Source of the DNA: Pedococcus bigeumensis
GTDB lineage: Bacteria; Actinomycetota; Actinomycetes; Actinomycetales; Dermatophilaceae
NCBI RefSeq assembly: GCF_006438965.1
Contig: NZ_RCZM01000001.1
Coordinates: 311,097-375,096 of the forward strand
Length of the DNA stretch: 64,000 nucleotides
Direction: 5' to 3'
Under the pieces are notes generated by a model. The model saw only the letters and a program-made list of their open reading frames with translations, searched no databases and was not told where the DNA came from. Below are positions 17,953 to 27,306 of the stretch, one piece after another; position 1 is the stretch's first letter; the number at the start of each line of letters is the position of its first letter. The position numbers and the translations under genes are program-made.

Positions 17953-19866
17953 TCACCCAGCCGCGCCCGGAAGGGATGGCTTCCCGACGAGCCCGTCGAG
18001 GGCTGCGGCGAACCGCTCCGCGCCACCGTCCTGGGTGATGCCCAGCAGCTCCGCCCGGGCCAGGGACCGACCGACGGCTGTCGGGTCCTGCCCTGCCCGG
18101 ACCGCGGCGATGAGCTCGACGAGGCCGGCAGCACCGCTCCCGAGGACCAGACCACCGCGGCTGCTGGGATAGCGGGCCGCGAACTCCTCGGCACTGAGTC
18201 CGGCTGGGTTCGCGAGCGCGAGCGGGCGGTCCTGGGCGAGCCAGTCCGACACGACACCCGACACGTCGGCCACGAGGACGTCGGCCTCGGCCAGCACGCT
18301 CTCGAGTCCTGGCCAGTCGCCCTCGGCGATGCGGTGGGTCGTCGGGGAGTGGGCCGCCCAGAACGATGACCGGTCGTCGACGACCGGTGCAGACCCCGAG
18401 CCCGACCCTGCGGCGGCAACCATGAGCGAGACCTCGTCACCAGTGGCAGGGTGAGCGGCCGGCGCCACCTCCTGCGGCGCACCAGCAGCGCGGAGCAGGC
18501 CGAGGACCTCGCGGTGGGCCCGTCGCAGCGCGACGTCACGGGTGCCGGTGAGGGGGTGGGGACGGTAGACGACTCGCACCCCCGGAGTCGCGAGCAGGGT
18601 GCGCACCAGGTCCGGCCCGTCGTGCGCGAGCGAGGAGTGGTGGCTCTCGTCGCCCCACCCCTCCCAGGTGGGGGCGTAGACCACGGTCAGCGGACGGTCA
18701 GCGGCGGACGGACGGGCGTCCGCGCCTGCCTGGGGACGACCCACCTCACGGATGCGCCCGAGCACGGCGCCGAGTCCCGCGTCGGCATACCGCCTCGCAC
18801 CAGCCGGACCCGCGACCCACACCTCGTCGTAGACGCGCACGAACGGGTTGCTGCTGCTTGCCTTGTCGCTGTCGCCGTGGCCGATGAAGGCGGTGCGCAT
18901 GCCACCCATGCGCAGCAGGTGCATGTTGGACATGCCGTTGGCCACGAACAGCGCCCCGCGCACCGTGCCCAGGTCGAAGGACACGAGGGTGGTCGCCGCC
19001 GGGATGCACACCACGGGCAAGGTCGTCGGTCCGAGGCGGCGCCACGCGTCGCGGTCACGCATCAGCACCAGCGGGCGGTGGCCGCCGGTCTCGAGCGTCC
19101 GCAGCCACATCTCCACCTGGTAGACCGCTTCGGCCGTGCCGCCGTAGTAGAGGACGACGTCGGGTGCGTACCCGGTCACGGCCTCCTGCACGGCCTCGGG
19201 TACCCGCTGCCGGAGGCCGGCCCGGCGGGCGGTCTGCGTCGCACGCAGCGCCAGGGCTCCGACCAGGGCCGTCAGCAACAGCGCCACGACAGCCGCAGCG
19301 GTCTGCGTGCCGCTGTCGTCCGAGGCGACGGCGGAGCCCGTGCCCAGGAGCAGCCCGAGCTGGACGGGTATCAGGCACGCGTCGCGCCACCGGAGCAGCC
19401 ACCCGGGCGGGGCCGGGACGCGAAGGTCTCCGAGGGGAAGGTTCCAGCTGAGCACGGGGGACTTGCGCAGCAGCGCCACGACCTCGGCCACGCCTGCGAG
19501 GGCCCCGGCCGCCAGTCCCACGCCCACGGCTGCCGCCACCGTCCACACCAGCGCGCCGGTCGTGAGATCCGCACGGGCGGCCAGCACGACCAGCAGGACG
19601 GCCTGCACGGCCCACCGCCAGGGCAGTCCGAGCCCTACCCGCGCCAGGGCCCACGGGAGGAACGGCGCAGCGACGGCCAGGCCGACCTCGGCTGCCGCAA
19701 CGAGCAATGCCGCCACGACGAACCACCCGCCGGAGCCGGCGAAGGCGGCGGCAGCAAGCACGGCATACGCGAGGACCGCGATGGCCACCACGAGCACACC
19801 ACCGGGCCCCGGCCGGCTCGGGACGCGGTCCGTGCGGGTGAGGGCGGTGGGTGTCGTCGGCGCCAT
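17953..19866 (-). CDS. CDP-glycerol glycerophosphotransferase-like (TagB/TagF) fused to membrane domain, copy 1
   Basis: 637 residues from ATG 19866; the open frame continues upstream but is antisense shadow. Residues ~25-220 hold about six hydrophobic helices. The C-terminal half is TagB/TagF-like: FIGHGDSDK (~328, corresponding to the HGT/HG active-site loop of TagF), VVYAPTWEGW, RVVYRPHPLTGT and VLVADVSGVVSDWL. TagF enzymes polymerise glycerol- or ribitol-phosphate from CDP-alcohols. Classic Firmicute TagF lacks the membrane domain. Two paralogues lie at 21763 and 23535. It faces the GT2 operon with only 15 bp between the two stops. Confidence 0.78.
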   Translation of the reverse strand: MAPTTPTALTRTDRVPSRPGPGGVLVVAIAVLAYAVLAAAAFAGSGGWFVVAALLVAAAEVGLAVAAPFLPWALARVGLGLPWRWAVQAVLLVVLAARADLTTGALVWTVAAAVGVGLAAGALAGVAEVVALLRKSPVLSWNLPLGDLRVPAPPGWLLRWRDACLIPVQLGLLLGTGSAVASDDSGTQTAAAVVALLLTALVGALALRATQTARRAGLRQRVPEAVQEAVTGYAPDVVLYYGGTAEAVYQVEMWLRTLETGGHRPLVLMRDRDAWRRLGPTTLPVVCIPAATTLVSFDLGTVRGALFVANGMSNMHLLRMGGMRTAFIGHGDSDKASSSNPFVRVYDEVWVAGPAGARRYADAGLGAVLGRIREVGRPQAGADARPSAADRPLTVVYAPTWEGWGDESHHSSLAHDGPDLVRTLLATPGVRVVYRPHPLTGTRDVALRRAHREVLGLLRAAGAPQEVAPAAHPATGDEVSLMVAAAGSGSGSAPVVDDRSSFWAAHSPTTHRIAEGDWPGLESVLAEADVLVADVSGVVSDWLAQDRPLALANPAGLSAEEFAARYPSSRGGLVLGSGAAGLVELIAAVRAGQDPTAVGRSLARAELLGITQDGGAERFAAALDGLVGKPSLPGAAG

Positions 19867-20085
19867 CAGAGTCCCCGAGCCATCAGTGGCGCGGGCGGCA
19901 CGGAGCGGAGGACGGTGCGCAGGCAGGTCGTCCGCAGCGGGCGCAGTGGCGGCACGGCATGGGCGGGCGGGACCTTCCTGACGGGGCGGGCGGCGCCTGG
20001 CCGGCGCACCGTTACGGTAGCGCAGCGGTCCCGGCGTCGTAGGGTGTGCGTGCCCTGCTCCCCACGCTCGATCCCGAGGTTGCCG

Positions 20086-21723
20086 ATGACCCGCGCCGAG
20101 ATCCGCCGGCCGGTCGCGCCCGTCGTGCTGTTGGTCGCAGGTCCCGGCGTAGCCGATGAGGTCGTCGAGACGGTGGCCACCCGCGCAACTGCCGAGAGCG
20201 GCGTGCCCGCGGTCGTCGTCGATCCCGCGGGTGACACGCTGGCATCGGCTCTTGCCACGGCCTCCACTCGTGGCAGCGGCATCGTGCTCCTCGACGCCCG
20301 CTGGCTGGCGCCGGCCACGGTCTACGGTGACCTCGTCGCCGACCCCCGTGACGAACCGGCCGTGCTGGCTGACCCCGACGGCACGGTCGTGGGCGTCCGC
20401 CTGACGACTGGGGCCGAACTGCCCGGCTCTGGCACCGGCGGTGACCTGCTCGCGGCGGCTGCCACGGTGGCCCGAGGTCATGGCGCCCGTGAGCTGGGAC
20501 CGGGCTCGTTCCCGACCGCCTGGACCGACGGGGGCCTTGCGACCGCCCTCGCCACGGTCGACGCCGCCGACGAGCGGGCGCTACGGCTGCGCCGCGCCTC
20601 GCGCAGCGATGACGGGTTCCTCTCGGCGTTCCTCGTCCGTCCCCTGTCCCGTCAGGTGACCCGACAGGCCGTCCGGCTCGGCCTGCGGCCGGCGCAGATC
20701 ACCGCGGTCTCCCTCGCCCTGGGAATCGCCAGTGCCGTCGCGTTCGCAGGGGGCACCACCGGGTGGCGCGTGGTCGGCGCCCTGCTGCTCTTCTGCTCGC
20801 TCGTCGTCGACTGCGTCGACGGTGAGGTGGCGCGCTACACCCGCACCTTCTCCCCGCTCGGTGGCTGGCTCGACGTCGCCTCCGACCGGGTCAAGGAGTA
20901 TGCCGTCTACGCCGGTCTCGTCGTCGGTGCCGACCGAGTTGGTCAGGGCCACGGGTGGCAGGCCGCCCTGGCCGCCATGGCTGTGCTCGTTGTGCGGCAC
21001 TTCGTGGACTTCGGCTTTGCCGCGTCACCCGCCACCCGGTCGTCGGGGTCCGCCGTCGCCGGGCTGTCCGAGGCCACCTCGGCCCGACCCGGCCTGATCT
21101 GGGCCAAGCGGGCCGTCATCATGCCGGTCGGGGAGCGGACCGTCCTGCTGGTCGTGCTGGCCCCACTGCTCGGGGCGAAGTCGGTCCTGTGGCTGCTGTT
21201 CGCCCTCGGCGTGCTGGCCGGGGTCTACACGAGCGCTGGTCGGCTCGGGCGCAGCTGGTCCGCGGGCCGGGAGCAGTCGCTCGCGGCTCCCGGCGCGCAG
21301 CGGCTGGCGGCGCAGTGCGACGCCAGTCCCGTGCCCGAGGCCGCGCTCCTCGTGACCTCGCGACTGGGGTGGCTCGCCCCCGCGGTGGCCCGGACCCTCG
21401 AGCTCGTCGTCGTCGGTGGCACCGCCCTGCTCGTCGGTGGCGACGCTGCCCTCGCCGGGGCCTACGCGCTCCTCGCCGTGGCTGCGTTCCGCGACTACGA
21501 CCTCGCCTACCGCCAGCGGCTCACCGGCGTCGTCCGTCCCCGCGACGGCCTCACCCCGATCGGCTGGCCGGTCCGCTCGGTCGGCGGGGCGCTCCTGGTC
21601 GTCTGGGCGGCATCCGGCCCGTCCTGGCCACCGCTCGTCGCGGCGGCCGTCGTCGGCCTGCTCGCCCTGGGCGTCAACGTGCGGTGGTGGGCCGCACGGT
21701 CGTCCGCGCACCCGACCGGCTGA
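20086..21723 (+). CDS. CDP-alcohol phosphotransferase with N-terminal domain and C-terminal extension (DUF5941-like)
   Basis: 545 residues from ATG 20086 (GAGG at 20075-20078). A -10-like TAGGGT sits at 20040-20045. The N-terminal ~190 residues look like a degenerate nucleotidyltransferase or α/β fold (VVLLVAGPG, IVLLDARWLAPATVYGDLVADP). The CDP-alcohol phosphotransferase domain follows with a complete signature: DCVDGEVARYTR...GGWLDVASD. A second membrane region fills the last ~200 residues and resembles actinobacterial DUF5941. The intact motif contrasts with the His variant at 16274. Divergent from the TagF-like gene at 19866, and part of the same polymer cluster. The substrate is unknown. 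Confidence 0.72.
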   Translation: MTRAEIRRPVAPVVLLVAGPGVADEVVETVATRATAESGVPAVVVDPAGDTLASALATASTRGSGIVLLDARWLAPATVYGDLVADPRDEPAVLADPDGTVVGVRLTTGAELPGSGTGGDLLAAAATVARGHGARELGPGSFPTAWTDGGLATALATVDAADERALRLRRASRSDDGFLSAFLVRPLSRQVTRQAVRLGLRPAQITAVSLALGIASAVAFAGGTTGWRVVGALLLFCSLVVDCVDGEVARYTRTFSPLGGWLDVASDRVKEYAVYAGLVVGADRVGQGHGWQAALAAMAVLVVRHFVDFGFAASPATRSSGSAVAGLSEATSARPGLIWAKRAVIMPVGERTVLLVVLAPLLGAKSVLWLLFALGVLAGVYTSAGRLGRSWSAGREQSLAAPGAQRLAAQCDASPVPEAALLVTSRLGWLAPAVARTLELVVVGGTALLVGGDAALAGAYALLAVAAFRDYDLAYRQRLTGVVRPRDGLTPIGWPVRSVGGALLVVWAASGPSWPPLVAAAVVGLLALGVNVRWWAARSSAHPTG

Positions 21724-21762
21724 GCCGGCCCCGCGAGGCGGGTCGAGCGGCCGCGCCCCGGG
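21724..21762. other. Short convergent spacer with weak hairpin
   Basis: It contains CCCGC-GAG-GCGGG, a weak candidate terminator shared by two converging genes. There is no U-tract. Confidence 0.3.
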
Positions 21763-23538
21763 TCAGGCGTGGTGGTCGGCGGTGATCTGCTGCTGCTTCG
21801 CCAGCACCGTGTCAACGGCCTCGACGAACCGGGTCACCGGGTCGGACTGCGAGTCGCCCAGCAGGTACTCGGTGGTCCGCCGGCGCGCCGCGGCGTGCGA
21901 GTCGTGCTCGATGGCATCCGTCACGTGCTCGGTGACGTCGGACCCGCTGCCCGAGAGGACGTAGGCCCCCTGCGCTGACGGGAACTGGGCACGGAAGGTG
22001 TCGTCGTCGAGGGCGCCGGAGTTGGTCACGACGTAGGGCTTGCCCGAGGCGAGGAAGTCGGTGATCACGCTGGAGACGTCGCTGACCAGCAGGTCGGCGC
22101 GGTTGAACGCGTGGTACAGCCCCTCGGCGCCGGTCACCACCTCGTGCGGGACGCCCGCGGCCTCCACCATGGCGGTGAGGCGCAGGACCTCGAGCCCGTA
22201 TGCCGGGTCGTCGGTGCCCGTGCCCGGGTGCGGTTTGAAGAGCACTCGCACCCCCGGCATACCGAGCAGGCCGGTGAGGATCCCCTCGCCCTGGGTGAGG
22301 ATCGAGGAGTACTCCCAGGCGGCGAAGAAGCCTTCGCGGGTGGGGGCGTAGAGCACGGTGTAGTCCCAGCTCGACACCCCGTCGGTGCCGGCGTGGGACT
22401 CGCTGAGCGGGGTGGCGTGCCGCTCGATCTCGGCGAGCTGCGGCCGTCCGACCTCACGGATCTGTTCGTCGCGCACTCCGACGTCGGCGATGCGGTAGCG
22501 GTCGCGGGCGGCCGGCCCGCTGACCCACGCCTCGTCGAAGATGCGCGTGAGGACGGTGGCGCTGCCGCCCTTGTCGCTGTCGCCGTGGCCGATGAACACG
22601 TCGAAGATGCCGGGCAGGCGCAGCAGGTGGTTGTTCTTGGCGACGTTGGACGGGTAGAGGGCCAGGCCGAGCGACGGTGGGACGACACGCTCGAGGTCAC
22701 CGGCCCGGCGCACCTCGATCACGGGGAGCCGGTCGGTCTCGACCAGCTCGGCGTTGTAGGCCTCGCGGCAGATGACGACGGCGCGCTGCGGGAGCTGCTC
22801 GAGGGTCTGCACCCACACGTTGGCGATGTAGCCGATGGCTTCGGGGCGGCTGTAGTAGAGCCCGACCCGGGGGGCGAAGTCGGCCAGGGCTGCCCCGAGC
22901 AGGTCGACGACCGTCTCGAGCGGGGTGTCGCGACGGGCCCGGAGGAAGTCGATGACCGCGACCAGGGCGGTGGCGAGCGCGGTCGCGGCGGAGACGGCGG
23001 CTGCGATGACGACGACCGTCGCGGTGGCACCGAGCAGGTGGGCGGAGAGGGCGATCGCCAGCACCAGCGAGCCGCTCGAGGGCCAGTTCACCGCGTCGGA
23101 GAGGGCACCGGTGCCGAGGGGCTCGCTGCGGCGAACCCCGGGCACCTCGAAGTTGCGCCACGAGACCGGCACGGCACGGAGCTGCTGCGAGCGCCGTTGG
23201 CCGAGGATCGTCACCAGGCGGCAGGCCCAGATGAAGAGCACGGTCACCCCGGTGACGCGAAGGATGTCGGTGCCGGTGTCGTGGGCACTGGCGGCCACGG
23301 CCACGAGGAGCACGTCGCGCAGACCGGCGCGGAACGTGTCGTCGGCCTGCAGTCGCCGCAGTCCCGCAGCGATCGTGGGGGCGCGCCACACCAGGACCTC
23401 GGCGACAACGCTGCCGAGCACGCCGAGCGCCAGGAAGAGTCCCGCCAGCTCACGCGAGGCGCCGACCACCAGGACCGCGAGCATGAGCGCCACGATCGAG
23501 CCAGCAAGGAGGGCCAACGCCGGCAGGGCCTTCCTCAT
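21763..23538 (-). CDS. CDP-glycerol glycerophosphotransferase-like (TagB/TagF) fused to membrane domain, copy 2
   Basis: 591 residues from ATG 23538, which overlaps the upstream gene's stop (ATGA). The N-terminal ~210 residues contain four to six helices. The TagF-like domain shows VFIGHGDSDK (~318), VLYAPTREGFFAAWEYSS, VRVLFKPHPGTGTD and DLLVSDVSSVITDFLASGKPYVVTN. The last motif is the conserved DxSS sugar/nucleotide-binding block. It shares the whole architecture with its neighbours at 17953 and 23535, so the three are paralogues. Coupled translation with 23535 suggests two polymerase or primase steps (compare TagB/TagF), but which does which cannot be read from sequence. Confidence 0.8.
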   Translation of the reverse strand: MRKALPALALLAGSIVALMLAVLVVGASRELAGLFLALGVLGSVVAEVLVWRAPTIAAGLRRLQADDTFRAGLRDVLLVAVAASAHDTGTDILRVTGVTVLFIWACRLVTILGQRRSQQLRAVPVSWRNFEVPGVRRSEPLGTGALSDAVNWPSSGSLVLAIALSAHLLGATATVVVIAAAVSAATALATALVAVIDFLRARRDTPLETVVDLLGAALADFAPRVGLYYSRPEAIGYIANVWVQTLEQLPQRAVVICREAYNAELVETDRLPVIEVRRAGDLERVVPPSLGLALYPSNVAKNNHLLRLPGIFDVFIGHGDSDKGGSATVLTRIFDEAWVSGPAARDRYRIADVGVRDEQIREVGRPQLAEIERHATPLSESHAGTDGVSSWDYTVLYAPTREGFFAAWEYSSILTQGEGILTGLLGMPGVRVLFKPHPGTGTDDPAYGLEVLRLTAMVEAAGVPHEVVTGAEGLYHAFNRADLLVSDVSSVITDFLASGKPYVVTNSGALDDDTFRAQFPSAQGAYVLSGSGSDVTEHVTDAIEHDSHAAARRRTTEYLLGDSQSDPVTRFVEAVDTVLAKQQQITADHHA

Positions 23539-25319
23539 CGTGCACTCTCCCCGGCCGCGGAGAGTCGTGGGGGAGTGCGCTCGACGGCGCGTTCGACTTC
23601 TGCGACGAAGTGGGCGATCGGGTCGCCGACAGGGTGGCCGAGGAAGTAGGTCGCGAGCTCCTCGCGGTGCTCGCGGAAGCGGTCCTCGCCCAGCGCCTCA
23701 CGGATCGCCTGAGCCAGCCCCTCGACGTCGGGCCGGATCAGCGCTCCTGCAGCAGTCGACGGGAAGTCCGCGTGGAAGGCCGCCTGTTCGGTGTCGCGCG
23801 GGTTGGTGACGAGATAGGGCTTGCGTGAGGCCAGGAAGTCGGCCACCACGCTGGAGATGTCGGCCACGAGCACGTCGGCCTCGTTGAAGGCGCTGTAGAG
23901 CGCGTCCGGCGCCGTGCCGACCACCCGGTGCGGAGTGCCGGGAGCGCTCAGCCGGGCCTCGATCGCGGCGCGGGCAGCGGCTGCCGCGCCGAGGCGGGTG
24001 CCGGTGGCAGGGTGGGCCTTGAACAGCACGGTCAGCCCGAGGGCGGGGTCGGTGAGCACGTCGACGATGCGCTCGCCCATCGTGGCCACCGAGCTGTAGT
24101 CGACCCCGGAGAAGTTGCCCTCCCAGGTCGGGGCGTACAGCACCGTGCCCGACGTGCGGGGCCGCTCCGTGAGCCGCTCGATGTGGGCCAGCTGCGGGCG
24201 GCCGACCCGGTGCAGCTGGTCGGGGCGAATGCCCTCGCCCCGGTTCAGGTAGCGGTCACACCCGGCCTGGCCGGCCACCCAGATCTCGTCGAACACGCGG
24301 TGCAGGGGGCTGTAGGTCACCGACTTGTCACCATCGCCGTGGTTGATGAAGACGTGTCGCGGGCCGGGCAGCCGGATCATGTGGTTGTTCTTGATGACCG
24401 TCGTCGGGTAGAGCACGACCCGGATGCTGGGGACACAGAAGGCTTCGACATCGCGGGCTCGCGGCAGCACGACCACCGGGGTGCTGGTGGGGAGTAGCTC
24501 GTCGAGGTGGTGCCGCTCGCGGACGAAGATCACCGCGGGGCGGGTGAGCCGGTCGATCGTCTCGATCCAGACGTTGAGCTGGTAGGTCGTGCCGCGACCG
24601 CCGCTGAAGTACACGGCCACCTCGGGTGCGTGGTCCACCAGCGCCCCGAAGAGGCGGGCGTTGTCCTCCTCCGGGAGCGGCAGACTGCGGACGAGCCGGA
24701 TCCGGGCGAGCACCCGCCACGCCACGACGGCCGCGCAGACGACGACGCCAACCAGCATCACCACGACCGGGACGGGCGACGTCGACGCCCAGGAGACCAG
24801 GAGGCCGACGAGGACCAGGACGTCCAGCTGGAGCACGCCCTGCGAGCCAACAGGGAGCGGGGGCGGCGACGGGACGGGTGGGCCGAGCGGCGCCGGGGAC
24901 TCGGTGCGGCCATCGACCTCGAGGCCGCGCCATACCAACCGGGCCCGGTCCATCCGCGCGAAGGGTGCGGTGGCCGCGCGGTAGACCACGTGGACTCCGT
25001 GGACGATGCCCACCGCGGTGACCGCGGCGACGACGGTCCAGGGGGAGGGGCGGGTGGCCAGCGCCCAGCCGAGCAGGGCGACGCCCTCGCGGAAGAGGGC
25101 CCTGTCGACGGCCCCCATCTCGTGGAGCTCGAGCCACCGCGGGAACTGGGGGTCTTCGCCGGAGTGCAGGAGCAGGTCGCTCACGACCAGGACCAGCAGC
25201 GCGATGCCGAGCACCACCCCCCACCCGGCGAGGGCGGCAACGACGCTGACGACCGCTGAGAGGGCCCAGAGACCGGCAGCCCAGTTCTCGAGCCGTCGCA
25301 GGTGCGCCGCGGCATTCAT
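23535..25319 (-). CDS. CDP-glycerol glycerophosphotransferase-like (TagB/TagF) fused to membrane domain, copy 3
   Basis: 594 residues from ATG 25319; the open frame to 25457 has no better start. The membrane N-terminus (~15-260) contains a Pro-rich loop (SPAPLGPPVPSPPPLP). The C-terminal TagF-like domain shows VFINHGDGDK (~325), VLYAPTWEGNFSGVDYSS, LTVLFKAHPATGT and VLVADISSVVADFLASRKPYLVTN. It diverges from the TagG/TagH exporter over a 196-bp gap. The exporter plus this operon forms a compact polymerise-and-export unit. This copy and 21763 are probably cotranscribed. Confidence 0.8.
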   Translation of the reverse strand: MNAAAHLRRLENWAAGLWALSAVVSVVAALAGWGVVLGIALLVLVVSDLLLHSGEDPQFPRWLELHEMGAVDRALFREGVALLGWALATRPSPWTVVAAVTAVGIVHGVHVVYRAATAPFARMDRARLVWRGLEVDGRTESPAPLGPPVPSPPPLPVGSQGVLQLDVLVLVGLLVSWASTSPVPVVVMLVGVVVCAAVVAWRVLARIRLVRSLPLPEEDNARLFGALVDHAPEVAVYFSGGRGTTYQLNVWIETIDRLTRPAVIFVRERHHLDELLPTSTPVVVLPRARDVEAFCVPSIRVVLYPTTVIKNNHMIRLPGPRHVFINHGDGDKSVTYSPLHRVFDEIWVAGQAGCDRYLNRGEGIRPDQLHRVGRPQLAHIERLTERPRTSGTVLYAPTWEGNFSGVDYSSVATMGERIVDVLTDPALGLTVLFKAHPATGTRLGAAAAARAAIEARLSAPGTPHRVVGTAPDALYSAFNEADVLVADISSVVADFLASRKPYLVTNPRDTEQAAFHADFPSTAAGALIRPDVEGLAQAIREALGEDRFREHREELATYFLGHPVGDPIAHFVAEVERAVERTPPRLSAAGESAR

Positions 25320-25515
25320 GGTGCCATCAAAGACGGGATCGATGGAGCACTGCAAACCAGCCCTGCTGGTGAGCACGACAAAGCTTCCAGGCGGTGGACT
25401 ACCCCGAACAGCCCGGTCAGGCGATGGCGTAACCTCTGCCCGTGCCATCACTCCCATCTAGGCTGTGGCGGAGACGCGCCGGCCGATGGCCCGGACCCGG
25501 ACCATCGAAGGAACC
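25320..25515. promoter_or_regulatory. Divergent promoter region between TagF-like operon and TagG/H exporter
   Basis: A -10 box TAGGCT (25459-25464) reads toward tagG and directly abuts GTG 25465, so that GTG cannot be the start if this promoter is used. A short palindrome CCAGC-CCT-GCTGG lies in the middle. No operator is recognised. Confidence 0.45.
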
Positions 25516-26325
25516 ATGGAACTGATCTCGCGCTATCGGGCTCTGTCCAAGCGGCGCACGGTGCTCTGGACGCTGGTCGTCAGGGACCTCCGGGTGCGGT
25601 ACTCGCGCAGTGTCCTGGGCTACCTGTGGACGGTCCTGGACCCGCTGCTGATGTCGCTCATCTACTTCCTGGTGTTCGTCTACATCTTCAAGCGGGGCGA
25701 CGTCGGCCACAAGCCGTACTTCTTGTTCCTCATCATCGGTCTGCTCTCGTGGCAGTGGTTCTCCGGCTCGCTCACCGACACCTCCCGGGCCCTCGTGGCC
25801 GAGGCCAAGCTGGTGCGCTCGACCAACCTGCCCCGCGAGATCTGGGTGGTCCGCGTCGTGCTGTCCAAGGGCATCGAGTACCTGCTCTCCGTGCCCGTGC
25901 TGATCCTGTTCCTGATGGGCTACCTGATCCGAGGGGAAGCGCACCTCAACGCCGCGCTCGTGCTGTTCCCACTGGGGATCGTCGTCGAGTTCGTCGCCCT
26001 GGTCGGCCTCGGCCTGGTGCTCGCCCCGGTCACGGCCCTGGTCAGCGACACCCAGCGGGTCGTCCGCATCCTGCTCCGGATGTTGTTCTACGCGACACCG
26101 GTCATCTATGCCGGCCACCTGGTGCCGTCCCCCTGGGACAAGGTGACCTGGTTGAACCCCATGACGGGCATCCTCGAGGCGATGCGCGCGGGCTTCTTCA
26201 CGCACGACAAGTACCCGATCCTCTGGGGTCCGATCATCGCCTCGGTCGTCATCTCCGTGTTCCTGCTCGTCGTCGGCTCGATGGTCTTCCGACGCTTCGA
26301 GCGAGCCGTCCTGAAGGAGATCTAG
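25516..26325 (+). CDS. tagG: ABC transporter permease, polysaccharide/teichoic-acid export (TagG/Wzm type)
   Basis: 269 residues from ATG 25516, chosen for Shine-Dalgarno GAAGGA at 25507-25512 and for the promoter position. ATG 25486 is an alternative. The ABC-2 permease fold starts with the conserved RDLRVRYSRSVLGYLWTVLDPLLMSLIYFLVF block, split here over residues ~22-53, then five further helices and the C-terminal WLNPMTGILEAMRAG motif. With the ATPase at 26328 it exports a lipid-linked polymer across the membrane, as TagGH does for wall teichoic acid. The spacing of 2 bp to the ATPase gene indicates one operon. Confidence 0.88.
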   Translation: MELISRYRALSKRRTVLWTLVVRDLRVRYSRSVLGYLWTVLDPLLMSLIYFLVFVYIFKRGDVGHKPYFLFLIIGLLSWQWFSGSLTDTSRALVAEAKLVRSTNLPREIWVVRVVLSKGIEYLLSVPVLILFLMGYLIRGEAHLNAALVLFPLGIVVEFVALVGLGLVLAPVTALVSDTQRVVRILLRMLFYATPVIYAGHLVPSPWDKVTWLNPMTGILEAMRAGFFTHDKYPILWGPIIASVVISVFLLVVGSMVFRRFERAVLKEI

Positions 26326-26327
26326 CC

Positions 26328-27098
26328 GTGAGCAACGCCGTCCAGCAGGACCTTGCCCCGGTCATCTCGGCACAGGGCCTCGGCATCGAGTTCTACCGCG
26401 CCAAACGCCGCCAGTTCTCCTTGCGGGAGATGCTGTTCCACGGGCGCACGGGCACGTCCAAGGAGACGTTCTGGGCGCTGCACGACGTGAGCTTCGACAT
26501 CCGGCCGGGCGAGGCCGTCGGCCTGGTGGGCGGCAACGGCAGTGGCAAGAGCACGCTGCTGCGGTGCATCGCGGGGGTGCTGCTGCCCGACGCGGGGGAG
26601 GTCGACGTCATCGGCGGCGTCGCCCCGCTCATCGAGCTCACCGGTGGCTTCGTCGGCGAGCTCACCGCCCGGGACAACATCTACCTCACCGCCGGGCTGC
26701 ACGGGCTCAGCAAGGCGCGCATCGAGGAGCACTTCGACGACATCGTGGCCTTCGCCGGCCCTGAGGTCCGTGAGGGGCTGGACATGCCCTACCGGCACTT
26801 CTCGTCGGGGATGAAGGTCCGGCTCGGGTTCGCGGTCATCACCACCCTGGACGAGCCGATCGTCCTCGTCGACGAGGTGCTGGCCGTGGGTGACCGTGCC
26901 TTCCGGGAGAAGTGCTACACGCGGATGGAGTCGCTGCTCGAGGACGGCAGGACGCTGTTCCTGGTGTCGCACTCCGAGCGAGACCTGCGCCGGTTCAGCA
27001 CCCGGGGGCTCTACCTGCAGCGGGGCAAGCTCGTCATGGACGGTCCGATGGCTGACGTGCTCGAGACCTACAACGCCGACCTCGACGCCCAGCCCTGA
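26328..27098 (+). CDS. tagH: ABC transporter ATPase, polysaccharide/teichoic-acid export (TagH/Wzt type)
   Basis: 256 residues from GTG 26328, Shine-Dalgarno AAGGAG at 26314-26319. Walker A is GLVGGNGSGKSTLL (~65), the signature motif is FSSGMKVRLGFAV, Walker B is PIVLVDEVLAVGD and the H-loop is VSHSERDL. The N-terminal LGIEFYRAKRRQFSLREML and the ELTGGFVGELTARDNIYL insert are typical of TagH/Wzt exporters. It lacks the long C-terminal carbohydrate-binding domain of some Wzt proteins, so substrate choice probably rests elsewhere. It powers the permease at 25516. Confidence 0.9.
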   Translation: MSNAVQQDLAPVISAQGLGIEFYRAKRRQFSLREMLFHGRTGTSKETFWALHDVSFDIRPGEAVGLVGGNGSGKSTLLRCIAGVLLPDAGEVDVIGGVAPLIELTGGFVGELTARDNIYLTAGLHGLSKARIEEHFDDIVAFAGPEVREGLDMPYRHFSSGMKVRLGFAVITTLDEPIVLVDEVLAVGDRAFREKCYTRMESLLEDGRTLFLVSHSERDLRRFSTRGLYLQRGKLVMDGPMADVLETYNADLDAQP

Positions 27099-27306
27099 CG
27101 GACCTGAGTCGGACCCGACCCTGACCCCGACCTGAGTCGGCCCTGATCCAAGCCTGAGGTGGGGCTCGACCTGTTCCGAGGGGGCCCGTTGGCCCGGCTC
27201 GGGACAAGGGTCACAATCGGCGCACAAATCCACTCGAACCCCACCCGCGCGCCTGCCGCCGGGGTTAGCCTCCAGGGAAAACCCCATCCGAAGGGACCGC
27301 TTCCGC
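27099..27306. promoter_or_regulatory. Spacer with short direct repeats and a probable promoter
   Basis: GACCTGAGTCGG occurs at 27101-27112 and 27129-27140. A -10-like TAGCCT near 27265-27270 would give the SpoIID-type gene a ~35-nt leader. No terminator is obvious after tagH. Confidence 0.4.

Noticed and set aside
22111-23649. Long plus-strand open frame opposite the second TagF-like gene
   Set aside because: Charged Gly/His/Arg-rich shadow translation with no motif; the minus strand has complete TagF-like motifs.
25465-25515. GTG 25465 as start of the TagG-like permease
   Set aside because: The -10 box TAGGCT abuts it, so it would lie upstream of the transcript start; ATG 25516 has a Shine-Dalgarno.
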